DNA of 23,557 bases from an uncultured Oscillospiraceae bacterium (GCA_900547385.1 URGQ01000021.1:1-23557), one strand, 5' to 3'. Shown: positions 6,314 through 15,760, counted from the first letter of the stretch. The notes: generated from the letters alone by a model not told the origin. Made by a program: numbers and translations.

Positions 6314-8770
6314 ATGGAGAGAAAAAAACTATTGATTGCCGATGATTCCGAAATGAACCGGGCGATCCTTGCCAATATACTGGATCAGGATTACGAGATC
6401 ATCGAGGCAGCCGATGGGCGGGAGGCCATTGCCGCTTTGCAGGTCTATCACAGGGAGATCTCCGCGCTGCTTCTGGATATCATCATGCCAGAAATGGATG
6501 GTTTTGCGGTGCTGGAAGAAATGCGTGCCCATGGCTGGCTGGAGGAAATCCCTGTCATAATGATCTCGGCCGAAACCGGCACCGCCACCATTGACCACGC
6601 CTTTGCGCTGGGGGCCTCGGATTACATCAGTCGTCCCTTCGCCACCCGCATCATCCGCCGGCGCATCATCAATACCATCTTGCTGAACGCCGAAAAGCAC
6701 CGGCTGATGGACATAGTGGCCGAGCGCTTTTTGTGGAAGGAACGCAACAGCGATACTATGGTGGCCATCCTGGGCTACGCGTTGGAGACGCGCTGCGGCG
6801 AAGGCGGCACTCATATGAATGGCGTGGGGCACCTCACCAAGCTTCTGCTGCTGGAGCTGCGCAAAAAGACCGACCGCTACACACTGGAACCGGATGATAT
6901 TGAACTGATCAGCATAGCAGCCGGACTGCACGATATTGGAAAAATTCTTATTCCGGAAAACATTCTGAAAAAGCCCGGCAAGCTGACCGCAGAGGAATTT
7001 GAACTGGTCAAGCAACACGCCACCATCGGCGCACAGCTGGTGGCAGAAATTCCAGTCTATCAAGACGAAGCACTGGTCAAATATTCCATCGAGATCTGCC
7101 TTCGCCACCACGAGCGCTGGAACGGTGAAGGCTACCCTGATGGGCTGCGGGGGGACGAGTGCCCCATTGCGGCACAGGCCGTTGCCCTGGCCGATGTATA
7201 CGATGCCCTGACCACCCGCCGCAGCTACAAGGAAGCCTATTCCCACGAAAAAGCACTGGCCATGATCCACGCCGGGGAATGCGGCAGCTTTAATCCCCTG
7301 CTACTGGAATGCCTGGATGATCTCTCAGATGTCATCCGGCGGGAGGGTGCCGCCCGGGATGTCGGGCAGCACCCCCACAATAAATATGCCATCACCGAGG
7401 AACTGTACCGGAACCGGGATATGGCCGCCGCCCACATGACCCGCCAACTGGAGGAAGCCAACGCCCGGGAGGATTTCTTTACCGGGATGAGCCGGGAAAT
7501 GTGGTTTAAATACACGGTGCAGCCCTCCTCGCTGCGGCTTTCCCTAGAGGCCACGCAGCAGACCGGTCTGCCCGCCGTGATGGTAGACCCACTGCAAAGT
7601 CAGGACTTTTTAGCGTTCATTGGAAAGGAAACTATAGAAACGGTGCGGCAACAGCTGGCCCGGGTGACCGCGGATGAATCTTATGCTGAAATGCCCGTAA
7701 CACTGCTGCTGAATGGGCAGCCGTGCCGCTGTCGACTGGCCATGTTTCTCTCCTGGTCGGCGGTGGAAAAGGGCCGTTGCCAGAGTCTGTTCGGCAAAGT
7801 GATCAATGTAGATGAAAACTACACCCGGCTGGAGGATTACAACCGGACAAGCATCCCGCAGGTGGAGCAGCAGGCGCTGCTGCCGCTTACTGCGGTGGAT
7901 GGCGTTCTACGCGTTTCCGGGCGGGAGCTGGCACCCATCCTGCAGGCCTACCGGCAGATGTTCCAAATCGTGCGGCTGGTGGATCCGGGCATCTGCATGC
8001 AGGTGATCGCCGCAGATGACGGCCACACCATGGAAAAAGTGGAGCGCTGCTACTCCATCTGGGATAAGACCCAGCGCTGCCGGCACTGTGTTTCCCAGGA
8101 GGTGGTACGCACCCGCCGCACCCTGAATAAAGTGGAAGCAATCGGCAGCGACCTTTATTATATCCTGGCCATGTGCGTAGAGGTGGATGGCTTTCCCTAT
8201 TCGCTGGAATGCGTCAATCCTATTTACTCGGATGATGTGCTTTCCGATGAGAATGAGAATCTGCTGAACCAACTGCTGATGCGCAACCGGCAGGTGTATA
8301 CCGATTCCCTCACCAAGGTCTTTAACCGGCGCTACTGCGATGAGCGGCTGCGGCGCCTTTCCGGCGAGTATGCCCTGGCCATGATCGATATAGATAACCT
8401 CAAGCAGATCAACGATTGCCTTGGCCACCCTGCTGGGGATACCGCCATATATCACACTGCCCAGGCCATCCGGGCCATCCTGCGCGGCCAGGATGAACTG
8501 GTACGCTACGGCGGAGACGAGTTCCTGCTGCTGTTCCACAGTCTGCCGCAGAATATCCTGCGGCGCAAGCTAGAGGATATCTGCCGGGCGGTGCGGGCGC
8601 TGCGGGTCGCGGATTTGCCGGAGCTGCGCATCACTGTCAGCATCGGCGGTGTTTATGCCGCGGGGCAGATCAGTGAGCTGGTGGAAAAGGCCGATCTGGC
8701 TCTGTACCGTGCCAAGGCTCAGAAGGATAGTGCCGTGCTGTATGAGGAGGACTTCCATGACTCTGAATGA
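6314..8770 (+). CDS. response regulator with HD-GYP phosphodiesterase and GGDEF diguanylate cyclase domains
   Basis: 818 aa, cytoplasmic. Residues 1-125 are a receiver with Asp10/Asp11 and phospho-acceptor Asp55 (LLLDIIMPEMDG). Residues ~150-350 are an HD-GYP phosphodiesterase with HD at 206-207 (GLHDIGK) and HH265-266 followed by GYP at 273-275. Residues ~380-640 look like two sensor (PAS-like) segments, the second with Cys579, Cys589 and Cys592 (C-x9-C-x2-C). Residues ~665-818 are a GGDEF cyclase with an intact GGDEF at 733-737, the Mg-binding MIDIDNL segment and an RxxD inhibitory site five residues upstream. So one phosphorylation-controlled protein may both make and break c-di-GMP. AGGAGG sits before the ATG. 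The gene overlaps the HPt gene by 14 bases and heads an operon with a hybrid kinase, its likely partner. Confidence 0.9.
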   Translation: MERKKLLIADDSEMNRAILANILDQDYEIIEAADGREAIAALQVYHREISALLLDIIMPEMDGFAVLEEMRAHGWLEEIPVIMISAETGTATIDHAFALGASDYISRPFATRIIRRRIINTILLNAEKHRLMDIVAERFLWKERNSDTMVAILGYALETRCGEGGTHMNGVGHLTKLLLLELRKKTDRYTLEPDDIELISIAAGLHDIGKILIPENILKKPGKLTAEEFELVKQHATIGAQLVAEIPVYQDEALVKYSIEICLRHHERWNGEGYPDGLRGDECPIAAQAVALADVYDALTTRRSYKEAYSHEKALAMIHAGECGSFNPLLLECLDDLSDVIRREGAARDVGQHPHNKYAITEELYRNRDMAAAHMTRQLEEANAREDFFTGMSREMWFKYTVQPSSLRLSLEATQQTGLPAVMVDPLQSQDFLAFIGKETIETVRQQLARVTADESYAEMPVTLLLNGQPCRCRLAMFLSWSAVEKGRCQSLFGKVINVDENYTRLEDYNRTSIPQVEQQALLPLTAVDGVLRVSGRELAPILQAYRQMFQIVRLVDPGICMQVIAADDGHTMEKVERCYSIWDKTQRCRHCVSQEVVRTRRTLNKVEAIGSDLYYILAMCVEVDGFPYSLECVNPIYSDDVLSDENENLLNQLLMRNRQVYTDSLTKVFNRRYCDERLRRLSGEYALAMIDIDNLKQINDCLGHPAGDTAIYHTAQAIRAILRGQDELVRYGGDEFLLLFHSLPQNILRRKLEDICRAVRALRVADLPELRITVSIGGVYAAGQISELVEKADLALYRAKAQKDSAVLYEEDFHDSE

Positions 8771-9137
8771 ATTTTATACCACCGTGGGCGGCAATTACGA
8801 GGATGTCATTGCCCGCCTGCACAGTGAAGCCTTTACAGAGAAATTCCTACGGATGATTCCGCAGGATAACAGCCTGCCGCTGCTGAAAGAAGCAGCGGCA
8901 GCGGGCGATGTCCCAACGGCCTTCCGGGCGGTGCATACCCTAAAGGGCATTGCCCTCAATTTGGGGCTTACCGGGCTGGCCGCCGCCTGCGGCACCATGA
9001 CCGAAGCTCTGCGCAGCCGGGATACCCTCCCGGAACAGACCGATGTCCTGCTCCGGGCAGTGGACCGGGAATACCAAAAAGTGTGTGATACACTAGTCCG
9101 GCTGAATCCCCACACAGAACCGAGGAAAACAACATGA
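8757..9137 (+). CDS. HPt phosphotransfer domain protein
   Basis: 126 aa, essentially a single HPt helical bundle. The phosphorylated residue is His60 in AVHTLKGIALNLG, the standard HPt signature. GAGGAGG upstream of ATG 8757, inside the end of the response-regulator gene, fixes the start; the longer frame beginning at 8649 has no such site. It should carry phosphate from the receiver of a hybrid kinase to the response regulator encoded just upstream. Its TGA overlaps a following ATG (ATGA), showing that a coupled gene once followed directly. Confidence 0.88.
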   Translation: MTLNEFYTTVGGNYEDVIARLHSEAFTEKFLRMIPQDNSLPLLKEAAAAGDVPTAFRAVHTLKGIALNLGLTGLAAACGTMTEALRSRDTLPEQTDVLLRAVDREYQKVCDTLVRLNPHTEPRKTT

Positions 9138-9726
9138 TGATAAAAAGCGGATACCAGGAGGGGCTGTATTCCCAAAACGGCTCCCCTGCCCCACCGATGC
9201 GCTGGAGGAACAACTGCGCGGCCAAATGAATTTTTCCAGTGGGGAGGGCACCGGGACGGCATTCCATGTCACACTGCCCTTTGCCATCGATCCCACCCCG
9301 ACCGCCGTGGCTGATAACACAGCTGACTCCATTGATCTGACCGGTATGCAGATCCTGCTGGCGGAGGATAACGAACTCAATATGGAGATCAAGCAATTTT
9401 TCATTGAACAGTACGGCGGCACCGTCCTCCCGGTACAGGATGGCCAAGAAGTCGTCAAGCATTTTGCCGCCTCCGCCCCTGGCGAGATCGACCTCATTCT
9501 AATGGATGTAATGATGCCGGTCATGAATGTCTACAAAGCCACCCGGGTCATCCGGCAGATGTCGCGTCCCGATGCAAAGACTATCCCTATCATAGCCATG
9601 AGCGCCAATGCCTTCCAGGATGATGTACAAAAAAGCCGGGCCGTCGGTATGAATGCCCACCTACCCAAACCCCTAAGCACTGAAAACCTGCTGGGGGCCA
9701 TCGCGCGCTACATCACCCAAAAATGA
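9134..9726 (+). pseudogene. remnant of a hybrid histidine kinase (end of ATPase domain plus degenerate receiver)
   Basis: An ATG at 9134 coupled to the HPt stop opens a 31-codon frame that soon ends. In another frame, from about 9200, the sequence resumes as the tail of a HATPase domain (SSGEGTGTAFHVTLPF) and a receiver. It is closely similar to the end of the intact kinase at 10564-13152, including ILLAEDN, NMEI, LILMD and AMSANAFQDD. The phospho-acceptor (Asp94 counted from ATG 9226), Thr/Ser and Lys are kept, but the Asp-Gly after MPVM has become Asn-Val. ATG 9226 has no ribosome site at proper spacing. It is most likely a paralogous kinase that lost its sensor, dimerisation and most ATPase parts; expression as a lone receiver remains possible. 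Confidence 0.65.
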
Positions 9727-9764
9727 TTTTATTCTATGTCCCCGGTAAAGGAGTCCATTCCCTT

Positions 9765-10571
9765 ATGCACGCCAAGAAAGTTTTGATTCCGTTTCTCCTG
9801 CTGCTGGCACTGGTCCCGCTGTGCGCCTGCACCGCCACAGTGCCCACCCCTAGCGTCCCCCTGCCCCAGTTGGTGATCGGCAGTGATAATTACCCTCCCT
9901 ACAATTACACCGATGAAAACGGCTTCCCGGCCGGCGTGGATGTAGAACTGGCCCGGGAGGCCTGCCGCCGCATTGGCTACGAGCCCGTCTTTCGGCTCAT
10001 TGATTGGGACCAAAAGGATGAATTTCTGCAAAATGGTGAGGTTGATTGCCTGTGGGGCTGCTTTTCCATGAATAACCGGGAGGAAAGTTACCTATGGGCC
10101 GGGCCCTACGCCTGCAGCCGCCAAGTGGTGGCCGTCCGGCAAGATAGCGATATTCAGTCCCTGGGAGATCTCGCCGGCCATCGCGTCGCGGTACAGATCA
10201 GCTCCAAGCCGGAAGAGATCTTCTCCGCCGGCACCGATCCCCGTCTGCCCACTGTCAGCAATATCTACTGTCTGTTAAGGATGGAGGATGTGGTTTCTGC
10301 CCTGCGCAAAGACTATGTAGATGCCTGCGCCGGCCACGCTGCCGCCCTTACCGCGCAGCTGCAGTACACCAATACCCCCTACCGTCTGCTGGAGGAATCC
10401 CTGCTGCGTTCCGAGGTCGGGGTCGCCTTTGCCCGGGAAGGCGATACTGCCCTGCGGGACCGCCTGCACACCGCCCTGGTGGAAATGTTCGCCGATGGCA
10501 CCATTGAGAAAATCCTGGCCGAATACGGTTTGGACCCGGCCGATGCTCTAGGAGGAACGACCGGTGAGTAA
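9765..10571 (+). CDS. family-3 extracellular solute-binding lipoprotein (amino-acid type)
   Basis: 268 aa from ATG 9765, which has AAAGGAG about ten bases upstream; the in-frame ATG 9723 has none. A signal peptide ends in the lipobox LCAC with Cys22. The mature part begins QLVIGSDNYPPYNYTDENG, the first strand of SBP_bac_3 proteins, continues with FPAGVDVELAREACRRIGYE and keeps a DCLWGCFSMNNREESYLWAGPY segment in lobe 1. No permease or ATPase gene is nearby; the 3' end overlaps the start of a hybrid kinase by eight bases. It therefore probably serves as a ligand sensor for that kinase rather than as a transporter component (inference). Confidence 0.85.
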   Translation: MHAKKVLIPFLLLLALVPLCACTATVPTPSVPLPQLVIGSDNYPPYNYTDENGFPAGVDVELAREACRRIGYEPVFRLIDWDQKDEFLQNGEVDCLWGCFSMNNREESYLWAGPYACSRQVVAVRQDSDIQSLGDLAGHRVAVQISSKPEEIFSAGTDPRLPTVSNIYCLLRMEDVVSALRKDYVDACAGHAAALTAQLQYTNTPYRLLEESLLRSEVGVAFAREGDTALRDRLHTALVEMFADGTIEKILAEYGLDPADALGGTTGE

Positions 10572-13152
10572 ACAACAGAATAAACGGATCTGGGACTGGA
10601 ACCCCAAGCCTCGCTCCGTCATTATTGTAGGGGTCCTGCTGTTTCTGCTGGTGGTGCTGGTACACGGTCACGCGGAATATCAGATCACCGCCTCCCTGGC
10701 GCGGGATACCGCCAACACCCTGCGGCAACAGTGCATCAGCTTTTATAAGCTAGCCAGCGGCGACCGTGTTAAAAGCCTGTTCCGGCTTTCAGATAACCTG
10801 CTGGAGCTGAGTTATCACCTGCGGGATGATCCCGAACTCATTAACGATGAATACCTGGAGCAAAGCGTAGACCGTCTGCGCCTGACCGGCGTGGCCCTGC
10901 TGGATGGCGATCTAAGCCTGGAGGCCTCCGGTTATACCCGCCCCATGCAGGGCTCCCCCTGGCAGAATACCACCGAAGGCAACCTGTTCTACGGGGTGGC
11001 CGGCACCAATAAAATCTATGCCGAACGGGTGCAGTACGATGGCCGCTACTATGATGTCTGTGCCGTTCCCCGGTTGGATGCCCCCGGCCTCCTCATCGGA
11101 TTTTACGAACAGCCCGCTGGACTGATTCTGGATGTCGAGGAGGATATGACCACCCTTCTCAATGGTATTTACATCAATCGCGGCGGCACCTACATCATCA
11201 CAGCCGGAAACACCATATTGGCCGGCAGCGATGATGCCCTTCAGGGCGAGAAAACTGCCTCACTCTCCATTCTGCAGGCACTGAACCAGCTCCCTCACGA
11301 TGACCAGCTCCACCTCTTCCACAATGAAGGCGGCATCTACCTGGGCTGCCACACCGCCTGCGAGGGCTGTCAGCTCTACATCTATTTCCCGGTACTTTCT
11401 ACCTTTGCCGATACAGCGGCGGTATCCGCCGTGTTCGTGGCGCTGTATACCGCCTTTTGGCATATTCTCTCCATTGCTCGCAGCCGTGCTCTGTACCAAA
11501 GCAGCCAAAAGCTGCAGGAGAGCAACCTTCACCTGCAAAAGACTGTCAATATGCTGCGCTCGCTGCAGAACATCTATTTTGCTTCCTTCTACATCGATCT
11601 GACCCAGAATTCCTGCGAAAGCATTTTCCTGCCGCAGTGGCTGGCCCATTACCTGCCGCAAAATAACTCTTACACCGATATGAAGGACGCCTTGACGCAG
11701 AATCTTGTCCCGGAGGAATACCGGCCGATGCTGGATGAGCAGCTCAGTCCTGAGGCTATCCGGGAGACCCTGCGACAGGAAAACCTCACCGATGTGCGCC
11801 ATAGCTTTTATATCGATTACCAAACCTGGTGGGATGATACCCTAAACTGGAGCCGTGTCACCATCACTGTTGTGGATTTTGATGCGGTCGGTAAGCCCCA
11901 CCATGTTTTGGCCGTGCTGCAGGATGTCGGCCCGGAAAAAGAACGAGAAGCCCGATACCAGGAACAGATTATTGCTGAAGCAGAGGAAGCACGGCTGGCC
12001 AGCATTGCCAAATCTGAATTCCTGCGCCGCATCAGCCACGATCTGCGCACCCCCATCAACGGCATCCAGGGCTACATCAATATGGCCGCTCACTATCCCG
12101 ATGATCTTGCCCTCCAGATAAGCTGCCGGGATAAAGCTGCCATTGCCCTGCACACCCTGCTGGATATCGTCAACAATGTACTGGATATGAGCAAACTGGA
12201 AAGCAGCGCCATCGAGCTCGAGCAGCGTTCCTTCTCCCTCTCTGCCACCCTGCAGGAGGTCAGCGCTGTCATTGAACCGCAGGCCGCTGAATTCGGCATC
12301 CGGTACGAAGCCCCCACCGAGGCCCCCCTGTCAAATGTCCGTCTCATCGGCAGCCCCAATCATTTGCAGCGCATCCTGTGCAACCTGGCCGGCAATGCCG
12401 TAAAATATGGCCGCAGCGGCGGCTATGTCCGGCTGGGCAGTCGGGTCCTTTCCCACAGCGAAGGCTGTGTAACGGTCGAATTCACCTGCGAGGATAACGG
12501 TATCGGCATGAGTGAGGAATTCCAGCAGCATCTGTTTGAACCTTTCGCGCAGGAGGCCGATGACGCCCGCACCCAGTACCAAGGCACTGGTCTGGGTCTT
12601 TCCATCGTTGAAAAGCTGGTATCCGCCATGCACGGCACCATCACCTTCAATTCCCAAAAGGGTGTTGGCACCTCCTTTCGGGTCGTGCTGCCTTTCGGCA
12701 TCGATCGCACCGCTCCCACCGCTCCGGTTCCACTGCCCACAGCCGATTTCACCGGTATTCATATCCTGCTGGCGGAGGATAACAACCTCAATATGGAGAT
12801 CGCGGAATTCCTGCTGCAGGAACATGGCGCCACCGTGACCCGCGCCTGGAACGGCCGCGAAGCCCTGACTCTTTTTGACGCCTCTGCCCCCGGCAGTTTC
12901 GATCTTATCCTCATGGATATCATGATGCCGGTGATGGACGGCCTGGAGGCCGCCCGGGCCATCCGCGCGCTGCCCCGCCCCGATGCCCAAACCATTCCCA
13001 TCCTGGCCATGAGCGCCAACGCCTTCAGCGATGACATCCGCCAAAGCCTGGCCGCCGGGATGAACGATCACCTCTCCAAACCCATCGATGAAAGAAAACT
13101 GCTGGCTGCCATGGCCCGCCTGCTGGGCAAGGATGAAAAAGCTGTCCGCTAA
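10564..13152 (+). CDS. membrane hybrid sensor histidine kinase with receiver domain
   Basis: 862 aa, GTG start with AGGAGG eight bases upstream. TM1 is at about residues 18-34 and TM2 at about 283-304, enclosing a ~245-residue extracellular sensor. A cytoplasmic PAS-like region (~330-460) and a short coiled coil lead to HisKA with His492 in SHDLRTPINGIQGY, then HATPase with the N box (NLAGNAVKYG), DNGIGM and GTGLGLSIV. The C-terminal receiver has Asp785 in LILMDIMMPVMDG and the conserved Lys in LSKP. It should autophosphorylate, pass phosphate to its own receiver, then to the HPt protein and the HD-GYP/GGDEF regulator encoded upstream. Gene order and overlaps suggest that the solute-binding lipoprotein delivers the signal. 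Confidence 0.9.
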   Translation: MSKQQNKRIWDWNPKPRSVIIVGVLLFLLVVLVHGHAEYQITASLARDTANTLRQQCISFYKLASGDRVKSLFRLSDNLLELSYHLRDDPELINDEYLEQSVDRLRLTGVALLDGDLSLEASGYTRPMQGSPWQNTTEGNLFYGVAGTNKIYAERVQYDGRYYDVCAVPRLDAPGLLIGFYEQPAGLILDVEEDMTTLLNGIYINRGGTYIITAGNTILAGSDDALQGEKTASLSILQALNQLPHDDQLHLFHNEGGIYLGCHTACEGCQLYIYFPVLSTFADTAAVSAVFVALYTAFWHILSIARSRALYQSSQKLQESNLHLQKTVNMLRSLQNIYFASFYIDLTQNSCESIFLPQWLAHYLPQNNSYTDMKDALTQNLVPEEYRPMLDEQLSPEAIRETLRQENLTDVRHSFYIDYQTWWDDTLNWSRVTITVVDFDAVGKPHHVLAVLQDVGPEKEREARYQEQIIAEAEEARLASIAKSEFLRRISHDLRTPINGIQGYINMAAHYPDDLALQISCRDKAAIALHTLLDIVNNVLDMSKLESSAIELEQRSFSLSATLQEVSAVIEPQAAEFGIRYEAPTEAPLSNVRLIGSPNHLQRILCNLAGNAVKYGRSGGYVRLGSRVLSHSEGCVTVEFTCEDNGIGMSEEFQQHLFEPFAQEADDARTQYQGTGLGLSIVEKLVSAMHGTITFNSQKGVGTSFRVVLPFGIDRTAPTAPVPLPTADFTGIHILLAEDNNLNMEIAEFLLQEHGATVTRAWNGREALTLFDASAPGSFDLILMDIMMPVMDGLEAARAIRALPRPDAQTIPILAMSANAFSDDIRQSLAAGMNDHLSKPIDERKLLAAMARLLGKDEKAVR

Positions 13153-13294
13153 ATCCAGGTAATATGCCCAAAACCAGCCGTTCCATTTTTGCAACATGTT
13201 TCGTTTTTGCATCAATAAATTCTGTTAATAAAATTTATACGCTTTCCGTAATACTGTGTAATCAAGCCAAAAATTAAGCATTCGCAAAAAAGTG

Positions 13295-13340
13295 CGGGAT
13301 GATATGTTGCATATTTGCATCATATTATCCCGTTCTTTTT
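13295..13340 (+). terminator. possible terminator of the signalling operon
   Basis: Arms CGGGATGATATG (13295-13306) and CATATTATCCCG (13321-13332), one mismatch, loop 14, followed by TTCTTTTT. It is AT-rich in its upper stem. It lies 143 bases after the kinase stop; it could alternatively be a regulatory dyad. Confidence 0.45.
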
Positions 13341-13456
13341 CGATTTCCGCTCCTTTTCCTCGCGGTTTTCCCCTTCGCGGCGTTTTTTCTCCATGAAAAA
13401 GTATCCAAAGAAATCCTCCCCCATCCCACGCACCTGCCAAACTTTTATCAGCCCCA

Positions 13457-13485
13457 TTTACAAGCCCTCTCCCCCTCGCTATAAT
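13457..13485 (+). promoter_or_regulatory. promoter of the membrane hydrolase gene
   Basis: TTTACA (13457-13462), 17 bases, TATAAT (13480-13485), 90 bases before ATG 13576. A second weaker candidate is TTGCAT 13207-13212 with TAAAAT 13229-13234. The remaining part of 13153-13575 holds no supported gene. Confidence 0.65.
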
Positions 13486-13575
13486 CATCTCGAAAGCGGG
13501 CTTTCCCCTGCATTTTTTCACCCCCTGCCGCCGCTTTACAGGGAGATTCGTACAGGAACTGAGAGGTTTAATAAG

Positions 13576-15696
13576 ATGGAACAGAATTTAAGCAAAACCC
13601 CGATCAAGTGGCGGGCTTCCGCCATTGTGCTGGCTATCTGCCTGGTACTCATGGTCGTCACCTCGGTCATCGGCCATAATATTCAAACCAGCGGCGGCAC
13701 CGTCCGCACCGAAGAGCTGACCTTCACCACCGATGTGGGCGCCACCAGCCACGCCAAGCTCTATATCCCCGAAACAGCGACTGCCGAAACCCCGGCCCCG
13801 GCCATCCTGCTGTGCCACGGCTACACTGCCAGCCTGGATGCCATGGAATCCAACGCTATTGAACTGAGCCGCCGCGGATATGTGGTCATGGCGCTGGATA
13901 TGTACGGTCACGGAGAAAGCACCCTGCCCCCCGATGGCTACAAGCAGGCCGAAATGGGCAATGTGGAAAACTACGCCCCCGACCTTGGCAGCTATTCCGC
14001 CCTGCAGGAATTCAAAAACTACGATTTTGTCGATCTGACCAAGATCGGTATGCTGGGCCACTCCATGGGCACCGCTGCCATTCAGGAGGGCGCTTATCTT
14101 GCCTATGCCAAATGGCAGGCAGCCTATACTGCAGCCTATGCTGAAGCGCTTGCGGCAGGCTCCGATGAAACAACCGCTGCTTACACAGCCTACGGCGCAG
14201 CGATGAACTCCGGGATTGTACTGCCCGGGTCTATGGTACTCACCGGTTATAATTACAATGTCCGCAATATCAATGACTTGACCTACAATGGCGTTACTGC
14301 CGAAAACGGCGTTTTTCCGCTGTATGCCGCACCGGTCAATATCTGCACCATTCAAGGCACCTACGATGAATTCTCCGGTCTTCTGTGGGGCGTGGAGGAT
14401 TCCAGCCAATACACCACCAGCTTTAAGTTCGCCTACGGCACCGGCGGCGCCACCAATGTTCCCTCCGGCACCTACTTTATGTATGGCGATGCCAGCGCCA
14501 CACCCCTCACCCGTGAGGAAGCTGTGACCGCCGCAGCCAGCGCTGCCGTTACCATGAAGCCTATTAGGGCCGCTTACAGCTTCAATGGCACCCACTCCGA
14601 TACCTACTATGATGAAACCGCCATCGGCTACGGCATCGATTTCTTCGATATCACTCTGCGCGGCGGCGTTGCCACCATCGCTCCCACCGAGCAGGTCTGG
14701 CACGGCCGTGCCGCCTGCGGCCTCATCGGCCTTATCGCCACCCTGGTCGCCTTTGTAGCGCTGGCGCTCACCCTGCTGCGTGTCCCTTTCTTCTCCACTA
14801 TCGTTCGTCCTGCGGCGCCTTCCATGAGCACCGTCCACGGTGCAAAGGGTGTGATTGGCTATATTATTCCCTACATCATCTTCCTGCTGCCTGCACCGCT
14901 GCTGTACTACTGGCTGGTGGGATATCCCTACTACATGCAGCCCCAGTGGTTCAAATTCCTCACCAAGTTCATGCCCAATAGCTTCTTCAATATGGCTCCC
15001 ATGAACTCTCTCATGCTCTTTAATGGCGTCGTGGGCGGCGTATTCCTGGTGCTGTATCTGCTGGTATTCTTCCTCATTGGCCGTAAGAAAGGCGCCAACC
15101 TGGAAACCACCGGTCTCAAGCTCCCCTTCACGCAGATCCTCAAGAGCCTGCTGCTGGCAGTTCTCTCCTTCGCCGGCATCTACGCGGTGGTGTATGCCTG
15201 CTCCGCCCTTTCCGGCACCAATTTCTCCTTCTTCAAGTTCAACATCATGCCCATGGATAGCACCCACTGGGTTGCGTTCTTCAAGTACCTGCCCGTCTGG
15301 CTGCTGTTCTTCCTGCTGTGCGGTGTCATCTATAATTCCCTCACCCGCATCAATAACGCCCCCGCCTGGCTCAATTACCTGCTGTGCGCGGTCGTTTCCT
15401 GCGGCGGTCTGGCCGTAATGTTCACCTACGATTACGGCACGCTGTTCGCCACCGGTGTCCGCGGCATCCAGTACATTCCCGGCACCACCTCTCCCGAATG
15501 GCTCGCAGCCGTGGGCATGTCCTTCCCCACCGCACTGGCCGGCATCATGCTGTTCGGTCTGCTCTTCATCCTGCCCATCACTGCCGTGATGAGCCGCGTC
15601 CTCCACAAAAAGACCGGTTCTGTCTGGCTGGGCGGCTTCCTCACCGCATTCATCGTCCTTGTCTTCACCATTTCTCACATGGTCGTTTCCATCTGA
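13576..15696 (+). CDS. alpha/beta hydrolase fused to a multi-spanning membrane domain
   Basis: 706 aa from ATG 13576 (GAGAGG 11 bases upstream); the longer frame from 13315 would run through the promoter and is rejected. TM1 is at residues ~12-33. An extracytoplasmic alpha/beta hydrolase follows: oxyanion turn LLCHGYTAS (His81-Gly82), DMYGHGES, nucleophile elbow GHSMG with Ser163, and a likely catalytic His340 in GTHSD. An Ala/Tyr/Thr-rich insertion follows the nucleophile helix (~175-212), possibly a lid. From about residue 375 there are some eight hydrophobic segments to the C-terminus, which ends in the last of them. The substrate is unknown; an exported or membrane-facing lipid or peptide ester is plausible. 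It appears to be monocistronic. Confidence 0.82.
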   Translation: MEQNLSKTPIKWRASAIVLAICLVLMVVTSVIGHNIQTSGGTVRTEELTFTTDVGATSHAKLYIPETATAETPAPAILLCHGYTASLDAMESNAIELSRRGYVVMALDMYGHGESTLPPDGYKQAEMGNVENYAPDLGSYSALQEFKNYDFVDLTKIGMLGHSMGTAAIQEGAYLAYAKWQAAYTAAYAEALAAGSDETTAAYTAYGAAMNSGIVLPGSMVLTGYNYNVRNINDLTYNGVTAENGVFPLYAAPVNICTIQGTYDEFSGLLWGVEDSSQYTTSFKFAYGTGGATNVPSGTYFMYGDASATPLTREEAVTAAASAAVTMKPIRAAYSFNGTHSDTYYDETAIGYGIDFFDITLRGGVATIAPTEQVWHGRAACGLIGLIATLVAFVALALTLLRVPFFSTIVRPAAPSMSTVHGAKGVIGYIIPYIIFLLPAPLLYYWLVGYPYYMQPQWFKFLTKFMPNSFFNMAPMNSLMLFNGVVGGVFLVLYLLVFFLIGRKKGANLETTGLKLPFTQILKSLLLAVLSFAGIYAVVYACSALSGTNFSFFKFNIMPMDSTHWVAFFKYLPVWLLFFLLCGVIYNSLTRINNAPAWLNYLLCAVVSCGGLAVMFTYDYGTLFATGVRGIQYIPGTTSPEWLAAVGMSFPTALAGIMLFGLLFILPITAVMSRVLHKKTGSVWLGGFLTAFIVLVFTISHMVVSI

Positions 15697-15760
15697 TTTT
15701 TCCTCCTCAAAATAACGCGCAGGAAACGAAGTGGAATCTCTGTCCGTGCAGGTCCTCCGT

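Noticed and set aside
12331..13215. 294-codon minus-strand frame opposite the kinase receiver region
   Set aside because: Shadow frame; the plus strand encodes intact HATPase and receiver motifs.
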